Positions 24,371 through 32,843 of a DNA stretch of 64,000 nt are shown here, piece by piece. A model generated the notes under the pieces. The model did not search any database. It saw only the letters and a list, made by a program, of their open reading frames with translations, and was not told the DNA's origin. The position numbers and the translations under genes are program-made. Source of the stretch: Ornithinimicrobium faecis (GTDB taxonomy: Bacteria; Actinomycetota; Actinomycetes; Actinomycetales; Dermatophilaceae); NCBI RefSeq assembly GCF_023923225.1, contig NZ_CP099489.1:1426001-1490000 (forward strand), read 5' to 3'. How positions within the stretch are numbered: the stretch's first letter is position 1; each line of letters opens with the position of its first letter.

Positions 24371-25483
24371 ATGAGCCAGGTCACCAACGGTCCGCGGACC
24401 GGTCGGCGCCCCCTCGGGAAGGTGCTTCCGGGAGACGCCCGACGCCACCACCTCGCGCTCGTGCTGCAGCAGTTGTTCGACGGCGGACCGCGCAGCCGCG
24501 CCGACCTCGCCCGGGAGACCGGACTGACCCGCGTCACCGTCTCCGACCTGGTCTCCGAGCTGCTCACCACCGGGATGGTCGCCGAACTGGGCCACCGACC
24601 TGGCGTCCGACAGGGCAAGCCGGCCACGCTGGTTGGCCTGGCTGGCACCGCGCCCGTGGTGATCGGACTCGATCTCTCAGGCGACGGCATACTGCGCGGT
24701 GCCTTGATCGATCTGCAGGGCGAGATCCTCGCCTCCGAGCACGTCCCCCTGTCCGACGGGGAAGCAGCTGTCGGTGAGGTGGTTGCGCTGGCCCGCTCGC
24801 TGCAGGAGAGCTCCACGCGCACGCTGCTGGGGATCGGCATCGGCGCCCCGGGCATCATCAACGACACCGGCACCGTCCTGCACGCCCCCAACCTGGGCTG
24901 GTCCGAGCTGGACCTGGCCGACCGGCTGCAGCGCGAGACCGGACTGCCGACCCACGTCGCCAACGACGCCAACATGGCCACGACCGCCGAGAGCACCTTT
25001 GGCGCCGGCGACGAGGCCGGGCTGCTGCTGGTGACGATCGGGCACGGTGTCGGGGGAGGGGTCCTGATTGACGGGCGGGTGCTGTCCGGGCCCCTGCTGT
25101 CCTCGGGGGAGATCGGGCACGTGGTCGTCGATCCGGATGGACCGACCTGTGCCTGCGGCAACCGCGGTTGCCTGGAGACCACGCTCGCGGTGCCGGCGCT
25201 TCGTGAGGCCAAGAGCGCCGCCGAGCTGTCCGCCGCCGGAACCCGGCTGGGGTCGGTTCTCAGCCCCGTCGTGACCACGCTCGGCATTGCCGATGTCGTG
25301 CTCTATGGGCCGATCGAGTTGCTCGACGGCCACCTTCTGACGGCGACGCAGGACGCGCTCGCCCATCAGACCCTGCCCTTCGTCGCCCAGCAGGTTCACG
25401 TGCGGGTGGTCCCGCTCGAGAACGAGCTTGTCCTGAAGGGAGCGGCAGCGTTCGTGCGCTACCGCGAGATCGGGGTGGTGTGA
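24371..25483 (+). CDS. ROK family transcriptional repressor (NagC/XylR type)
   Basis: The 370-residue product has an N-terminal winged helix-turn-helix (RSRADLARETGLTRVTVSDL) and a ROK sugar-binding domain. The latter shows ANDANMAT, GEIGHVVVD and the zinc motif CACGNRGCLE. The kinase ATP loop is degenerate (DLSGDGILR), fitting a repressor. It would release DNA on binding an amino-sugar or its phosphate. It heads the operon and is preceded by a palindrome overlapping its promoter. Confidence 0.88.
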   Translation: MSQVTNGPRTGRRPLGKVLPGDARRHHLALVLQQLFDGGPRSRADLARETGLTRVTVSDLVSELLTTGMVAELGHRPGVRQGKPATLVGLAGTAPVVIGLDLSGDGILRGALIDLQGEILASEHVPLSDGEAAVGEVVALARSLQESSTRTLLGIGIGAPGIINDTGTVLHAPNLGWSELDLADRLQRETGLPTHVANDANMATTAESTFGAGDEAGLLLVTIGHGVGGGVLIDGRVLSGPLLSSGEIGHVVVDPDGPTCACGNRGCLETTLAVPALREAKSAAELSAAGTRLGSVLSPVVTTLGIADVVLYGPIELLDGHLLTATQDALAHQTLPFVAQQVHVRVVPLENELVLKGAAAFVRYREIGVV

Positions 25484-25526
25484 CCCGCCGGGTTCACTGC
25501 CGACCAGCACACCGAGAGGTTCAACG

Positions 25527-26903
25527 ATGAAACTCAGCACCCTGACCAGGACCGCGGTCGTGACCGCAGTCACCGCCACCCTGCTCGCCTCCTGCTCCGA
25601 GGGCAGCACCACCGGAGACGGCGACGACGCGCCCGCGGCCGATGACGCGGCCGAGGACGATGCGGCCGAGGACGACGGCACCACCGCCGAGCAGGCCGGC
25701 GGTGACACCGAGGGCAGTGAGACCGAGAGCGACGATGCCGAGGGCGGCGACGCCAGCGGCGAGACGCTGACCTTCTGGCTCGCCGGTGAGACCGACACCC
25801 CGGTCGAGCTGGAGGAGTGGCTGGTCACCGCCTTTGAGGAGGAGACCGGCGCGACCCTGGACGTCCAGCGGATCCCGTGGGGCGAGCTCCTGCAGCGCGC
25901 CAACCAGGCCCTGCCCGACCCCGACAACACCCCCGACGTCATCGAGATGGGCAACACGCAGGTCCCGACCTACACCAGCGTCGGCGCCTTCGAGGACCTC
26001 AGCGGTCTGCTCGAGGAGCTCGGCGACATCGGGCCCGAGGGCTTCATCGAGGCCGGCACCTATGAGGACACGGTCTACGCCGTCCCCTACTACTGGGGCT
26101 CGCGCTACATCTTCTTCGACAAGGCCGCCTTCGCCGACGCCGGCCTGGAGGTCCCGACCACGCTCGAGGAGCTGTCCACCGCGGCCATCGCGCTGACCGA
26201 GGCCGGCGGCGAAGGCTTCTCCGGGCTGTGGCTGCCAGGCCAGGACTGGCGCAACGGCATCAGCTGGCTCTTCGCGCACGGCGGTGACATCGCCGTGCAG
26301 GAGGGTGACCAGTGGGTCGGCGCGCTCTCCTCCGAGGCCAGCATCGCCGGTCTGACCCAGTGGCAGGAGCTCTATGCCGGCGCCAGCACCGCCCCGCAGG
26401 ACGGCCGCGACGCCGAGCCCTGGGTGCCGTTCAACAACGGCGAGGCGGCCATGTTCATGGCGCCGAGCTGGGCCCGCTGGAGCGTGGAGGAGACCAAGGC
26501 CGAGGACCTGGGCGCCTTCGCCCTGCCCGGTGTGGACGGCGGCGTCGCCCCGGTGTTTGCCGGCGGCTCCAACATCGCCATCTCAGCCCAGTCGCAGAAC
26601 AAGGAGCTGGCGACCGACCTGATGCGGCTGATCTTCAGCGACGACTATCAGACGATGCTCGCCGAGAACGGGCTCGGCCCGGCCAACCCCGAGTTCACGC
26701 CGCTGATGGGTGACGACGAGTTCGCCGAGGCTGCGATCTCGGCCGCCGAGAGCGCCAAGCTCACCCCGGCTTCCCCGGAGTGGGCCGCGGTCGAGACGGC
26801 CACCGTGATGGAGGAGGCCTTCGGGCGCATCGCCGGCGGTGAGGATGTCGCGACGGTCGCCAAGGAGACTGACGCGCAGCTCGCGGAGATGCTCAACCCC
26901 TGA
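25527..26903 (+). CDS. Sugar ABC transporter substrate-binding lipoprotein (CUT1)
   Basis: The 458-residue product has a lipoprotein signal peptide with lipobox LLASC near residue 25 and a very acidic Asp/Glu/Ala/Gly linker (about 30-80). A cluster-B binding fold follows (FWLAGETDTPVELEEW, then MAPSWARWSV). Anchored outside the membrane, it delivers an oligosaccharide to the permeases downstream. Context (GH3 hexosaminidase and ROK kinase) suggests an N-acetylglucosamine-containing ligand. A strong hairpin follows it. Confidence 0.9.
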   Translation: MKLSTLTRTAVVTAVTATLLASCSEGSTTGDGDDAPAADDAAEDDAAEDDGTTAEQAGGDTEGSETESDDAEGGDASGETLTFWLAGETDTPVELEEWLVTAFEEETGATLDVQRIPWGELLQRANQALPDPDNTPDVIEMGNTQVPTYTSVGAFEDLSGLLEELGDIGPEGFIEAGTYEDTVYAVPYYWGSRYIFFDKAAFADAGLEVPTTLEELSTAAIALTEAGGEGFSGLWLPGQDWRNGISWLFAHGGDIAVQEGDQWVGALSSEASIAGLTQWQELYAGASTAPQDGRDAEPWVPFNNGEAAMFMAPSWARWSVEETKAEDLGAFALPGVDGGVAPVFAGGSNIAISAQSQNKELATDLMRLIFSDDYQTMLAENGLGPANPEFTPLMGDDEFAEAAISAAESAKLTPASPEWAAVETATVMEEAFGRIAGGEDVATVAKETDAQLAEMLNP

Positions 26904-26914
26904 CCGACCGTATG

Positions 26915-26956
26915 CCGAGTGGGGCCGGGGTTCTTCCCGGCACCGGCCCCACTCGG
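26915..26956 (+). terminator. Intra-operon hairpin after the binding protein gene
   Basis: A perfect 14-bp stem (26915-26928 with 26943-26956) and 14-base loop lie 12 bp after the stop codon. Such hairpins often stop part of the transcription or protect the upstream mRNA, so that the binding protein exceeds the permeases. Confidence 0.7.
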
Positions 26957-26983
26957 TTGCGTCGCGTGACGCCCGCAGTGGCC

Positions 26984-27087
26984 AGGCGGGCGTACGAGAC
27001 CGCTACGAAAATGCGGGGCAGGTGTACGAAACCGCTATCAAAATGCGGGGCGGGTGTACGAGACCGCTATCAAAATGCGGGTGGACC
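26984..27087 (+). repeat. Three 32-bp tandem repeats upstream of the permease genes
   Basis: Near-identical units begin GTACGAGACCGCTA and end AAAATGCGGGGCGG, starting at 26992, 27024 and 27056 with an exact 32-bp period. They sit between the binding-protein hairpin and the first permease. There are no distinct spacers, so this is not a CRISPR array. It may be a cluster of protein-binding sites or slippage-derived DNA. Confidence 0.75.
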
Positions 27088-27117
27088 AACACACCACGAT
27101 GAAAGGGGTGCGGCGGG

Positions 27118-28068
27118 ATGAGCCAGGTGACGACTGCTGCGCCTGTTGACAGCGTGCAGCAGAGCCCGGCGCCAACGCGTCGGCGGCGTCGGACTGGCGG
27201 GGCCTACTGGTTCCTGCTCCCGGCGATCGTGCTGCTGCTCGTGGCCGAGGGTTATCCGCTGGTGCGGCAGGTCATCATGTCGTTCCAGGAGTTCGGGCGC
27301 GCCCAGCAGTTCGGGGCACCGCCGGAGTGGGTCGGACTCGAGAACTACCGCGTGCTGTTCGCCGACCCGCAGATGTGGGCGGTCGTGGCCCGCTCGCTCG
27401 CCTTCTGCCTGGTCGCGGTCGGCCTCACGATGCTCATCGGCACCGCCTTCGCGCTCGTCATGATGCGGGTCGACCGCACCCCACGGGTGCTCCTGCAGAT
27501 CAGCATGCTGCTGTGCTGGGCGATGCCGGTGATCGCGGCGATGACCGCGTGGCAGTGGCTGTTCGACACGCGCTATGGCCTGGTCAACTGGCTGCTGACC
27601 AACCTCGGCGTGGGTGACTTCACCCGGCACAACTGGCTGATCGAGCCGCTGTCCTTCTTCCTGGTCGCCACGATCATCGTGGTCTGGATGAGCGTGCCGT
27701 TCGTGGCGTTCACCGCCTATGCCGCCCTCACCCAGGTGCCGGAGGAGGCCCTCGAGGCCGGTCAGATCGACGGCGCCAACGCCTGGCAGCGGTGGCGCTT
27801 CATCATCTATCCCTCGATCCGCCCCGCACTGACGATCGTGCTGATGCTGCAGATCGTGTGGGACCTGCGCGTCTTCGCCCAGATCCACTATCTGCAGGGC
27901 ATCGGCGGCGTCCCGAGCGAGACCCACCTGCTGGGCACCTACATCTACACCCTCGGCGTCGGCCAGAGTGAATACGGCATGGCCTCGGCCTTTGCCCTCT
28001 TCGTGCTCGTGCTCACCCTCGCGCTGACCGCCCACTATGTGCGCAGCCTGCTCCGGGAGGAGTCCTGA
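27118..28068 (+). CDS. Sugar ABC transporter permease (MalF/DasB type)
   Basis: The 316-residue product has six predicted helices and the permease EAA loop EEALEAGQIDGANAWQRWRFI near residue 220, which docks the ATPase. It works with the next permease and the upstream binding protein. No ATPase gene lies in the operon, so it probably uses a shared MsiK-type subunit, as is common in actinobacteria. It overlaps the next gene by one base (TGATG). Confidence 0.9.
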   Translation: MSQVTTAAPVDSVQQSPAPTRRRRRTGGAYWFLLPAIVLLLVAEGYPLVRQVIMSFQEFGRAQQFGAPPEWVGLENYRVLFADPQMWAVVARSLAFCLVAVGLTMLIGTAFALVMMRVDRTPRVLLQISMLLCWAMPVIAAMTAWQWLFDTRYGLVNWLLTNLGVGDFTRHNWLIEPLSFFLVATIIVVWMSVPFVAFTAYAALTQVPEEALEAGQIDGANAWQRWRFIIYPSIRPALTIVLMLQIVWDLRVFAQIHYLQGIGGVPSETHLLGTYIYTLGVGQSEYGMASAFALFVLVLTLALTAHYVRSLLREES

Positions 28069-28895
28069 TGAGCCGCACCACCAAGCGCCGCCTGTGGGGC
28101 GGCGTGGCCATCGCCATCGCCCTGGCCTGGATCTTCCCCGTCTACTGGGTCCTCAACGGCGCCTTCCAACCGGTCGAGGCCCTGCGCTCGCCGACCCCGT
28201 CCTTCATCCCCACCGACTTCACCCTTGCAGCCTTCGACCGGGCCATCGACGAGCAGTTCTGGGCCTCGTTGCGGCTGAGCCTGTCGGTCACCCTCATCTG
28301 TGTCGCGCTCGCCGTCGTGTGTGCGTTCGTCGCCGCGGTCGCGATCTCCCGGTTCCGGTTCCGCGGCCGGGTCAGTTTCATCATCGTGGTGCTGACTATC
28401 CAGATGATCCCGCCGGAGGCCCTGTTCATCAGCCAATACCGGATGCTCAACGACTGGAGTCTCTACAACACGGTCGGCGGTCTGTCGCTGCTCTATATCG
28501 CCGCCGTCCTGCCATTCACCGTCTGGCTGCTGCGCGGGTTCGTCGACGGCATCCCGGTGGAGCTTGAGGAGGCCGCGATGGTGGACGGCTGCAGCCGCGT
28601 GCGCGCCTTCTTCACGATCACCTTCCCGCTGCTGGCCCCCGGCCTGATCGCCAGCGGCGTCTTCGCGTTCCTGCAGGCGTGGAACGAATACACCCTCGCG
28701 GTCGTGGTGATGGAGCCGGACAACCGCACGCTGCCGCTGTGGCTGCGCGGCATGACCACCGTGTCCAACGAGGCGATCGACTGGCCCGCCGTCATGGCCG
28801 GCTCGGTGCTCGTGGCGCTGCCGGTCATCATCTTCTTCCTGATCGTGCAGACCAAGATGACCCAGGGTCTGGTCTCCGGGGCGGTGAAGGGATGA
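28068..28895 (+). CDS. Sugar ABC transporter permease (MalG/DasC type)
   Basis: The 275-residue product has six helices and an EAA loop (ELEEAAMVDGCSRVRAFF) near residue 165. It pairs with the preceding permease and ends in an ATGA overlap with the hexosaminidase gene. Confidence 0.9.
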   Translation: MSRTTKRRLWGGVAIAIALAWIFPVYWVLNGAFQPVEALRSPTPSFIPTDFTLAAFDRAIDEQFWASLRLSLSVTLICVALAVVCAFVAAVAISRFRFRGRVSFIIVVLTIQMIPPEALFISQYRMLNDWSLYNTVGGLSLLYIAAVLPFTVWLLRGFVDGIPVELEEAAMVDGCSRVRAFFTITFPLLAPGLIASGVFAFLQAWNEYTLAVVVMEPDNRTLPLWLRGMTTVSNEAIDWPAVMAGSVLVALPVIIFFLIVQTKMTQGLVSGAVKG

Positions 28896-30376
28896 GCGAG
28901 CTCGAGTCGGCTGCCCGCGCCGTCCTGCTCGCCGGCTTCGCGGGGCCAGCGGTGCCCTCTTGGCTGCCCCGGGATCTGGACCAGGGGCTGGGCGGGGTGT
29001 GCCTGTATGGCAACAATGTCGCGCCCGGCCACGACCTGGCCGACCTCTCCCGGAAGCTGCGGGACCTCGCCCCGACCGCGGTGCTCGCGGTCGATGAGGA
29101 GGGCGGCGACGTCACCCGGTTGCACGCCACGACCGGCAGCCCGTATGCCGGACCCTCCGTCCTCGGACGCCTGGACTCTCCCTCGGTCACCCGGGCAGTG
29201 GCCGCCGGGATCGGCGCCGAGTTGGCCGATGCGGGCATCTGGCTCGACCTGGCGCCGTGTGCCGACGTCAACTCCGACCCGCTCAACCCGGTCATCGGCA
29301 CCCGCAGCTTTGGCGCCGACCCGGCTCTGGTGGCCCGGCACACCGTGGCCTTCGTCGAGGGGCTGGCCTCCTCAGGTGTCGCGGCGAGCGTGAAGCACTT
29401 CCCGGGTCACGGCGACACCCGCACGGACTCCCACCACGGGTTGCCCACCGTGCGGGCCAGCCGTGAGGTGCTGGTGGAGCGTGAGCTGGTCCCCTTCCAG
29501 GCGGCGGTCGAGGCAGGAGCCGCCACGGTGATGACCTCGCACGTCGTGCTGGAAGCCCTCGATGCGCACCGGCCCGCGACGTTCAGCCCGATCGTGCTCA
29601 ACGATGTCCTGCGCGCAGACCTGGGCTTTGCGGGCGTGATTGTCACCGACGCCCTCAACATGGCAGGCGCCCAGGACGGTACCGGCATCCCCGGGGCAGC
29701 GGTGCGCGCCCTCGTCGCCGGGGCAGACCTGCTGTGCCTCGGGCCGGACACCGGTGCTGGCGCGAGCCTGGTGCCGCCCGTGGTCTCTGCGATCACGCGT
29801 GCGGTGCGCGAGGGCGTCCTCGCCGAGCAGCGGCTGCTTGAGGCTGCTGACCGGGTGAAACGGTTGCGCGCCACCTGGACCGACCGGACCGGAGCACAGG
29901 ACCTGGCGGCCGCGAGCCCAGCCTCCACCGCCACGATCGACGCCGCCCGGGCGGCGTCTGCGCAGGCCGTGGACGCAGCGGTCGCTGCCATCACGCCGAT
30001 GCCACGCGCCCGCGTGATCCAGCTCGAGACCACGAGCAGCCCCGCCATCGGTTCGACCCAGTGGGGTCTGCCGAGTCAGCTGGGGCACCAGCCGATCCGG
30101 CTCGGACCGGCCGACCTCGCCACGACGCCCACCCCGCAGGGGCCGGTGCTCATCGTGGTCCGCGGAGTCACCGCCGACGAGCAGGTGTGGCGGTGGGTCC
30201 AGGACGTGATGAACAGCAATCCGGAGGCTCGGCTCGCTGAGCTGGGATGGCCGGATCCGCAACTGCAGCACCAGGACTGGAGTCAGCGAGTCATCGCCAC
30301 GCTCGGATCCTCCACGGCCTCCACCGACGCCCTGGCCAGGGCCCTGGGTTGGTCGTCATTGGGGTGGTCCTCATGA
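28892..30376 (+). CDS. Glycoside hydrolase family 3 beta-N-acetylhexosaminidase (NagZ/DasD-like)
   Basis: The 494-residue product lacks a signal peptide, so it acts in the cytoplasm on imported sugar. The GH3 NagZ loop with the acid/base histidine, KHFPGHGDT followed by DSHHGLP, lies near residues 165-185. The nucleophile Asp is in VIVTDALNM near 252. It would split chitobiose or N-acetylglucosaminyl-muramyl compounds. It is longer than single-domain NagZ because of a poorly conserved C-terminal domain of about 150 residues. It overlaps its neighbours by four bases on both sides. Confidence 0.87.
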   Translation: MSELESAARAVLLAGFAGPAVPSWLPRDLDQGLGGVCLYGNNVAPGHDLADLSRKLRDLAPTAVLAVDEEGGDVTRLHATTGSPYAGPSVLGRLDSPSVTRAVAAGIGAELADAGIWLDLAPCADVNSDPLNPVIGTRSFGADPALVARHTVAFVEGLASSGVAASVKHFPGHGDTRTDSHHGLPTVRASREVLVERELVPFQAAVEAGAATVMTSHVVLEALDAHRPATFSPIVLNDVLRADLGFAGVIVTDALNMAGAQDGTGIPGAAVRALVAGADLLCLGPDTGAGASLVPPVVSAITRAVREGVLAEQRLLEAADRVKRLRATWTDRTGAQDLAAASPASTATIDAARAASAQAVDAAVAAITPMPRARVIQLETTSSPAIGSTQWGLPSQLGHQPIRLGPADLATTPTPQGPVLIVVRGVTADEQVWRWVQDVMNSNPEARLAELGWPDPQLQHQDWSQRVIATLGSSTASTDALARALGWSSLGWSS

Positions 30377-31314
30377 GTGTGCGCCTCGGGATCGACATCG
30401 GCGGAACCTGGATCGACGCCGCCGCGGTCGAGGTGACCTCCAGCACCCACCGGGTGCTCGCGCAGCGCGCGGTCCGGACCACCAGCGGACCGGAGGGTGT
30501 GCTGGCAGGTCTGCGCTCGGCATACGAGCTGGTCCGTGCGGAGCTGGGTGACGTGCCCGTGGACGGGGTGGGCATCGGTGTGCCGGGGATCGTCACCGGT
30601 GGCAGCGTCACGCACGCCGTCAACCTCGGCATCGGTGGTCGGCCACTCGACCTGGCCGCTGCCGCAAGGGAACTCACGTCGGCGCCGGTCCTCGTGGAGA
30701 ACGACGTCAAGGCCGCCGCCTGGGGTGCCTCCCGATGGTTGGGCAGCGCCTCCGGTGCGGGGCAGGACCTGGCACTGCTCAACGTCGGCACCGGCCTGGC
30801 CGCTGGTCTCGTGCTCGACGGTGTGCTGCGGCGCGGGAGCCGCGGTCTGGCCGGGGAGATCGGCCACCTGGTCATCGACCGCACCGGACCGCCGTGCCCG
30901 TGCGGCAAGCGTGGCTGTCTTGAGCTGTATGCCTCCGGAGGGGGGCTGGCGCGGCGCTGGACGGGCTCGGCCGGGGAGCTGATGGCTGCCGCGGAGCTCG
31001 GCGACACCCTGGCCCAGACCGTGCGGGACGATCTGGTCGTTGGCCTCGCGCAGGCAGTGCGGATCCTGGTGCAGGCCACCGATGTTGCCGAGGTCGTCCT
31101 CGCCGGAGGTGTCGTGACCTCCACGCCCGCGCTCCAGGCCGCCCTGCTGGCCGCGCTGAGGGATCACGGTGACTCCGGGTTCGAGCGGATGCTCGCCGTG
31201 CACGAGCGGGTGCGGTGGCTGCCGGAGGACTATCCCGCCGGCTCCGTCGGCGCAGCGCTGCTGTCCCAGGTCGGCTCTGCGCCAGGTGATCTGGTGGACA
31301 CCGCGCCCGCGTGA
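30373..31314 (+). CDS. ROK family sugar kinase, probably N-acetylglucosamine kinase
   Basis: The 313-residue product keeps the ATP loop DIGGTWID at its N-terminus, the catalytic aspartate in VENDVKAAAWG near residue 115, GEIGHLVID and the zinc motif CPCGKRGCLE. All kinase residues are intact, unlike in the regulator at the head of this operon. It would phosphorylate the monosaccharide released by the hexosaminidase. It is the last gene of the operon. Confidence 0.87.
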   Translation: MSVRLGIDIGGTWIDAAAVEVTSSTHRVLAQRAVRTTSGPEGVLAGLRSAYELVRAELGDVPVDGVGIGVPGIVTGGSVTHAVNLGIGGRPLDLAAAARELTSAPVLVENDVKAAAWGASRWLGSASGAGQDLALLNVGTGLAAGLVLDGVLRRGSRGLAGEIGHLVIDRTGPPCPCGKRGCLELYASGGGLARRWTGSAGELMAAAELGDTLAQTVRDDLVVGLAQAVRILVQATDVAEVVLAGGVVTSTPALQAALLAALRDHGDSGFERMLAVHERVRWLPEDYPAGSVGAALLSQVGSAPGDLVDTAPA

Positions 31315-31333
31315 CCGGGATCCGAGCCCGGTC
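31313..31333 (+). terminator. Hairpin at the end of the amino-sugar operon
   Basis: GACCGGG pairs with CCCGGTC across a seven-base loop, overlapping the stop codon of the kinase gene. No T-tract follows. Confidence 0.5.
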
Positions 31334-31414
31334 GCCGAAAAGTGATCGTGGTACGCCGGAAACCCTGCTTGAATGATGGTGCGGGGTGTCAGCCGACCAG
31401 GGGATGGAGCACGC

Positions 31415-32740
31415 GTGGCCACGGGGGGCAACGACGTCCGGTCCGACATCAGGCACATCGGGTGGGTGGCGCTGCCGCTCTATCTGTCGATGATCGTGGT
31501 GTCGCTGAGTGCGTTGGTCAACACGGCGGCCCTCGGGCGGTTCGGCACGGCGGCGCTGGCGGCTTTCGCGGTGACCGTCGCGATCTATTTCCCCGCGATG
31601 GCTGCTGTGTCGGGGGCGGTGCGCGGGGTGATGCCGTTCGTCGCCTCGGCCGCGGACGACCCGGATCGGCTGCGGCGCGTGGTGCGCGACGGCACCTGGT
31701 TGTCGGTCCTGGTCGGCGTCCTGGGTGCTGGGGCGGTCGCCGGTGTGCCCCTGCTGGCTCGGGTCACCGGCGTGCCGGAGTCCACCGTGGAGCAGTTGGG
31801 GTCCTTCCCGCTGCTGATGGCGGCCGGTGTGCTCCTCAACTCCTTCGGGTCCATGGCCACCTCCTGCCTCGTCGCCCTGGGGCGCAGCACGGTCGTGATG
31901 TATGCCGGCCTGCTGGGGGCAGCGTGCACGGCCGTGCTGTCGCCGCTGCTGGTCAACGGGGCGGGCCTGGGGCTGCAGGGCGCCGGCATCTCCCTGCTGA
32001 TCGCGAACCTGGCCATTGCGTCGGTGACCACGATCGGCCTGCGGCGGCACCTGGGCGTTGGCTTCGCCGCCGTGCTGTCCGGCAGGTCCCGACTCGCCGA
32101 CCTGCTCGAACTCGCCCGGGTCGGGATCCCGATGGCTGCCACGGTCCTGGTGAAGTTCGGGGTGTTGGGCGCCGTCGCCTTCGCCGCCGCGCTCGTGAGC
32201 ACGACGGCGGCCGCTGCCCATAGCATCGCCACCGCCCTGGTGAGCACCACCTTCACGGCCGCGGTGGCGATCGGGCAGGCGACCATCCCGCTGCTGAGCT
32301 GGCGGGCCGAGCGCGGTGAGCGACCCGGTGTGCTCCGGGGCGTGGTGGCCGGCCTGATCACCGCGCTCGGCACCCTGGCAGTGATCGGCATCGCGATCCT
32401 GGTGCTGCGCGACCAGGTGGTCTCGCTGTTCACCTCCGACCCGGTCGTGACCTCGGCGATGACGGGCCTGGTGGTGATCGTGGTGCTGGTGATCCTGGGC
32501 GACGGCGCCCAGGCGATCCTCGGCTTCGGCCTGACCGGTCTGAAACGGTCCACCCCGAGCTTCCTCGTCTTCGCCGTGGTCTATGGCGTCCTCGCGCTGC
32601 TCGTGGTTCCCGTCGCCAGGACGGGTGGGCTCACGGGCCTGTGGGTGGCACTGGCCGTCGCCAACCTCGTGGTCGCGCTGGGCCAGGCCGTCGCTTTCCG
32701 CTGGGTGTGGTCCCGCCTCCCGGAAGTGCCGAGTCACTGA
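31415..32740 (+). CDS. MATE family efflux transporter
   Basis: The 441-residue product has twelve hydrophobic segments in two related halves. It shows MATE features (GWVALPLYLSMIVVSLSALVN at the start; later ELARVGIPMAATVLVKFG, the second-half repeat). It would export cationic drugs or metabolites in exchange for protons or sodium. GTG 31415 is chosen as the start nearest to helix 1 with a GGA-rich upstream; ATG 31373 would add 14 polar residues. Confidence 0.85.
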   Translation: MATGGNDVRSDIRHIGWVALPLYLSMIVVSLSALVNTAALGRFGTAALAAFAVTVAIYFPAMAAVSGAVRGVMPFVASAADDPDRLRRVVRDGTWLSVLVGVLGAGAVAGVPLLARVTGVPESTVEQLGSFPLLMAAGVLLNSFGSMATSCLVALGRSTVVMYAGLLGAACTAVLSPLLVNGAGLGLQGAGISLLIANLAIASVTTIGLRRHLGVGFAAVLSGRSRLADLLELARVGIPMAATVLVKFGVLGAVAFAAALVSTTAAAAHSIATALVSTTFTAAVAIGQATIPLLSWRAERGERPGVLRGVVAGLITALGTLAVIGIAILVLRDQVVSLFTSDPVVTSAMTGLVVIVVLVILGDGAQAILGFGLTGLKRSTPSFLVFAVVYGVLALLVVPVARTGGLTGLWVALAVANLVVALGQAVAFRWVWSRLPEVPSH

Positions 32741-32843
32741 GGTCGCGCCGACTGAGAGTCCCGAGCGCGAGGGCGGCGAGTCCTGGTCACGTCGAGCCGC
32801 CCAGCTCTGATAGGCATGGGGGACCCCCAACGAAGGAGGCCCC

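Noticed and set aside
26984..27087. Possible CRISPR array
   Set aside because: The 32-bp units are contiguous, with no unique spacers, and no cas genes are present. The same holds for 56820-56947.
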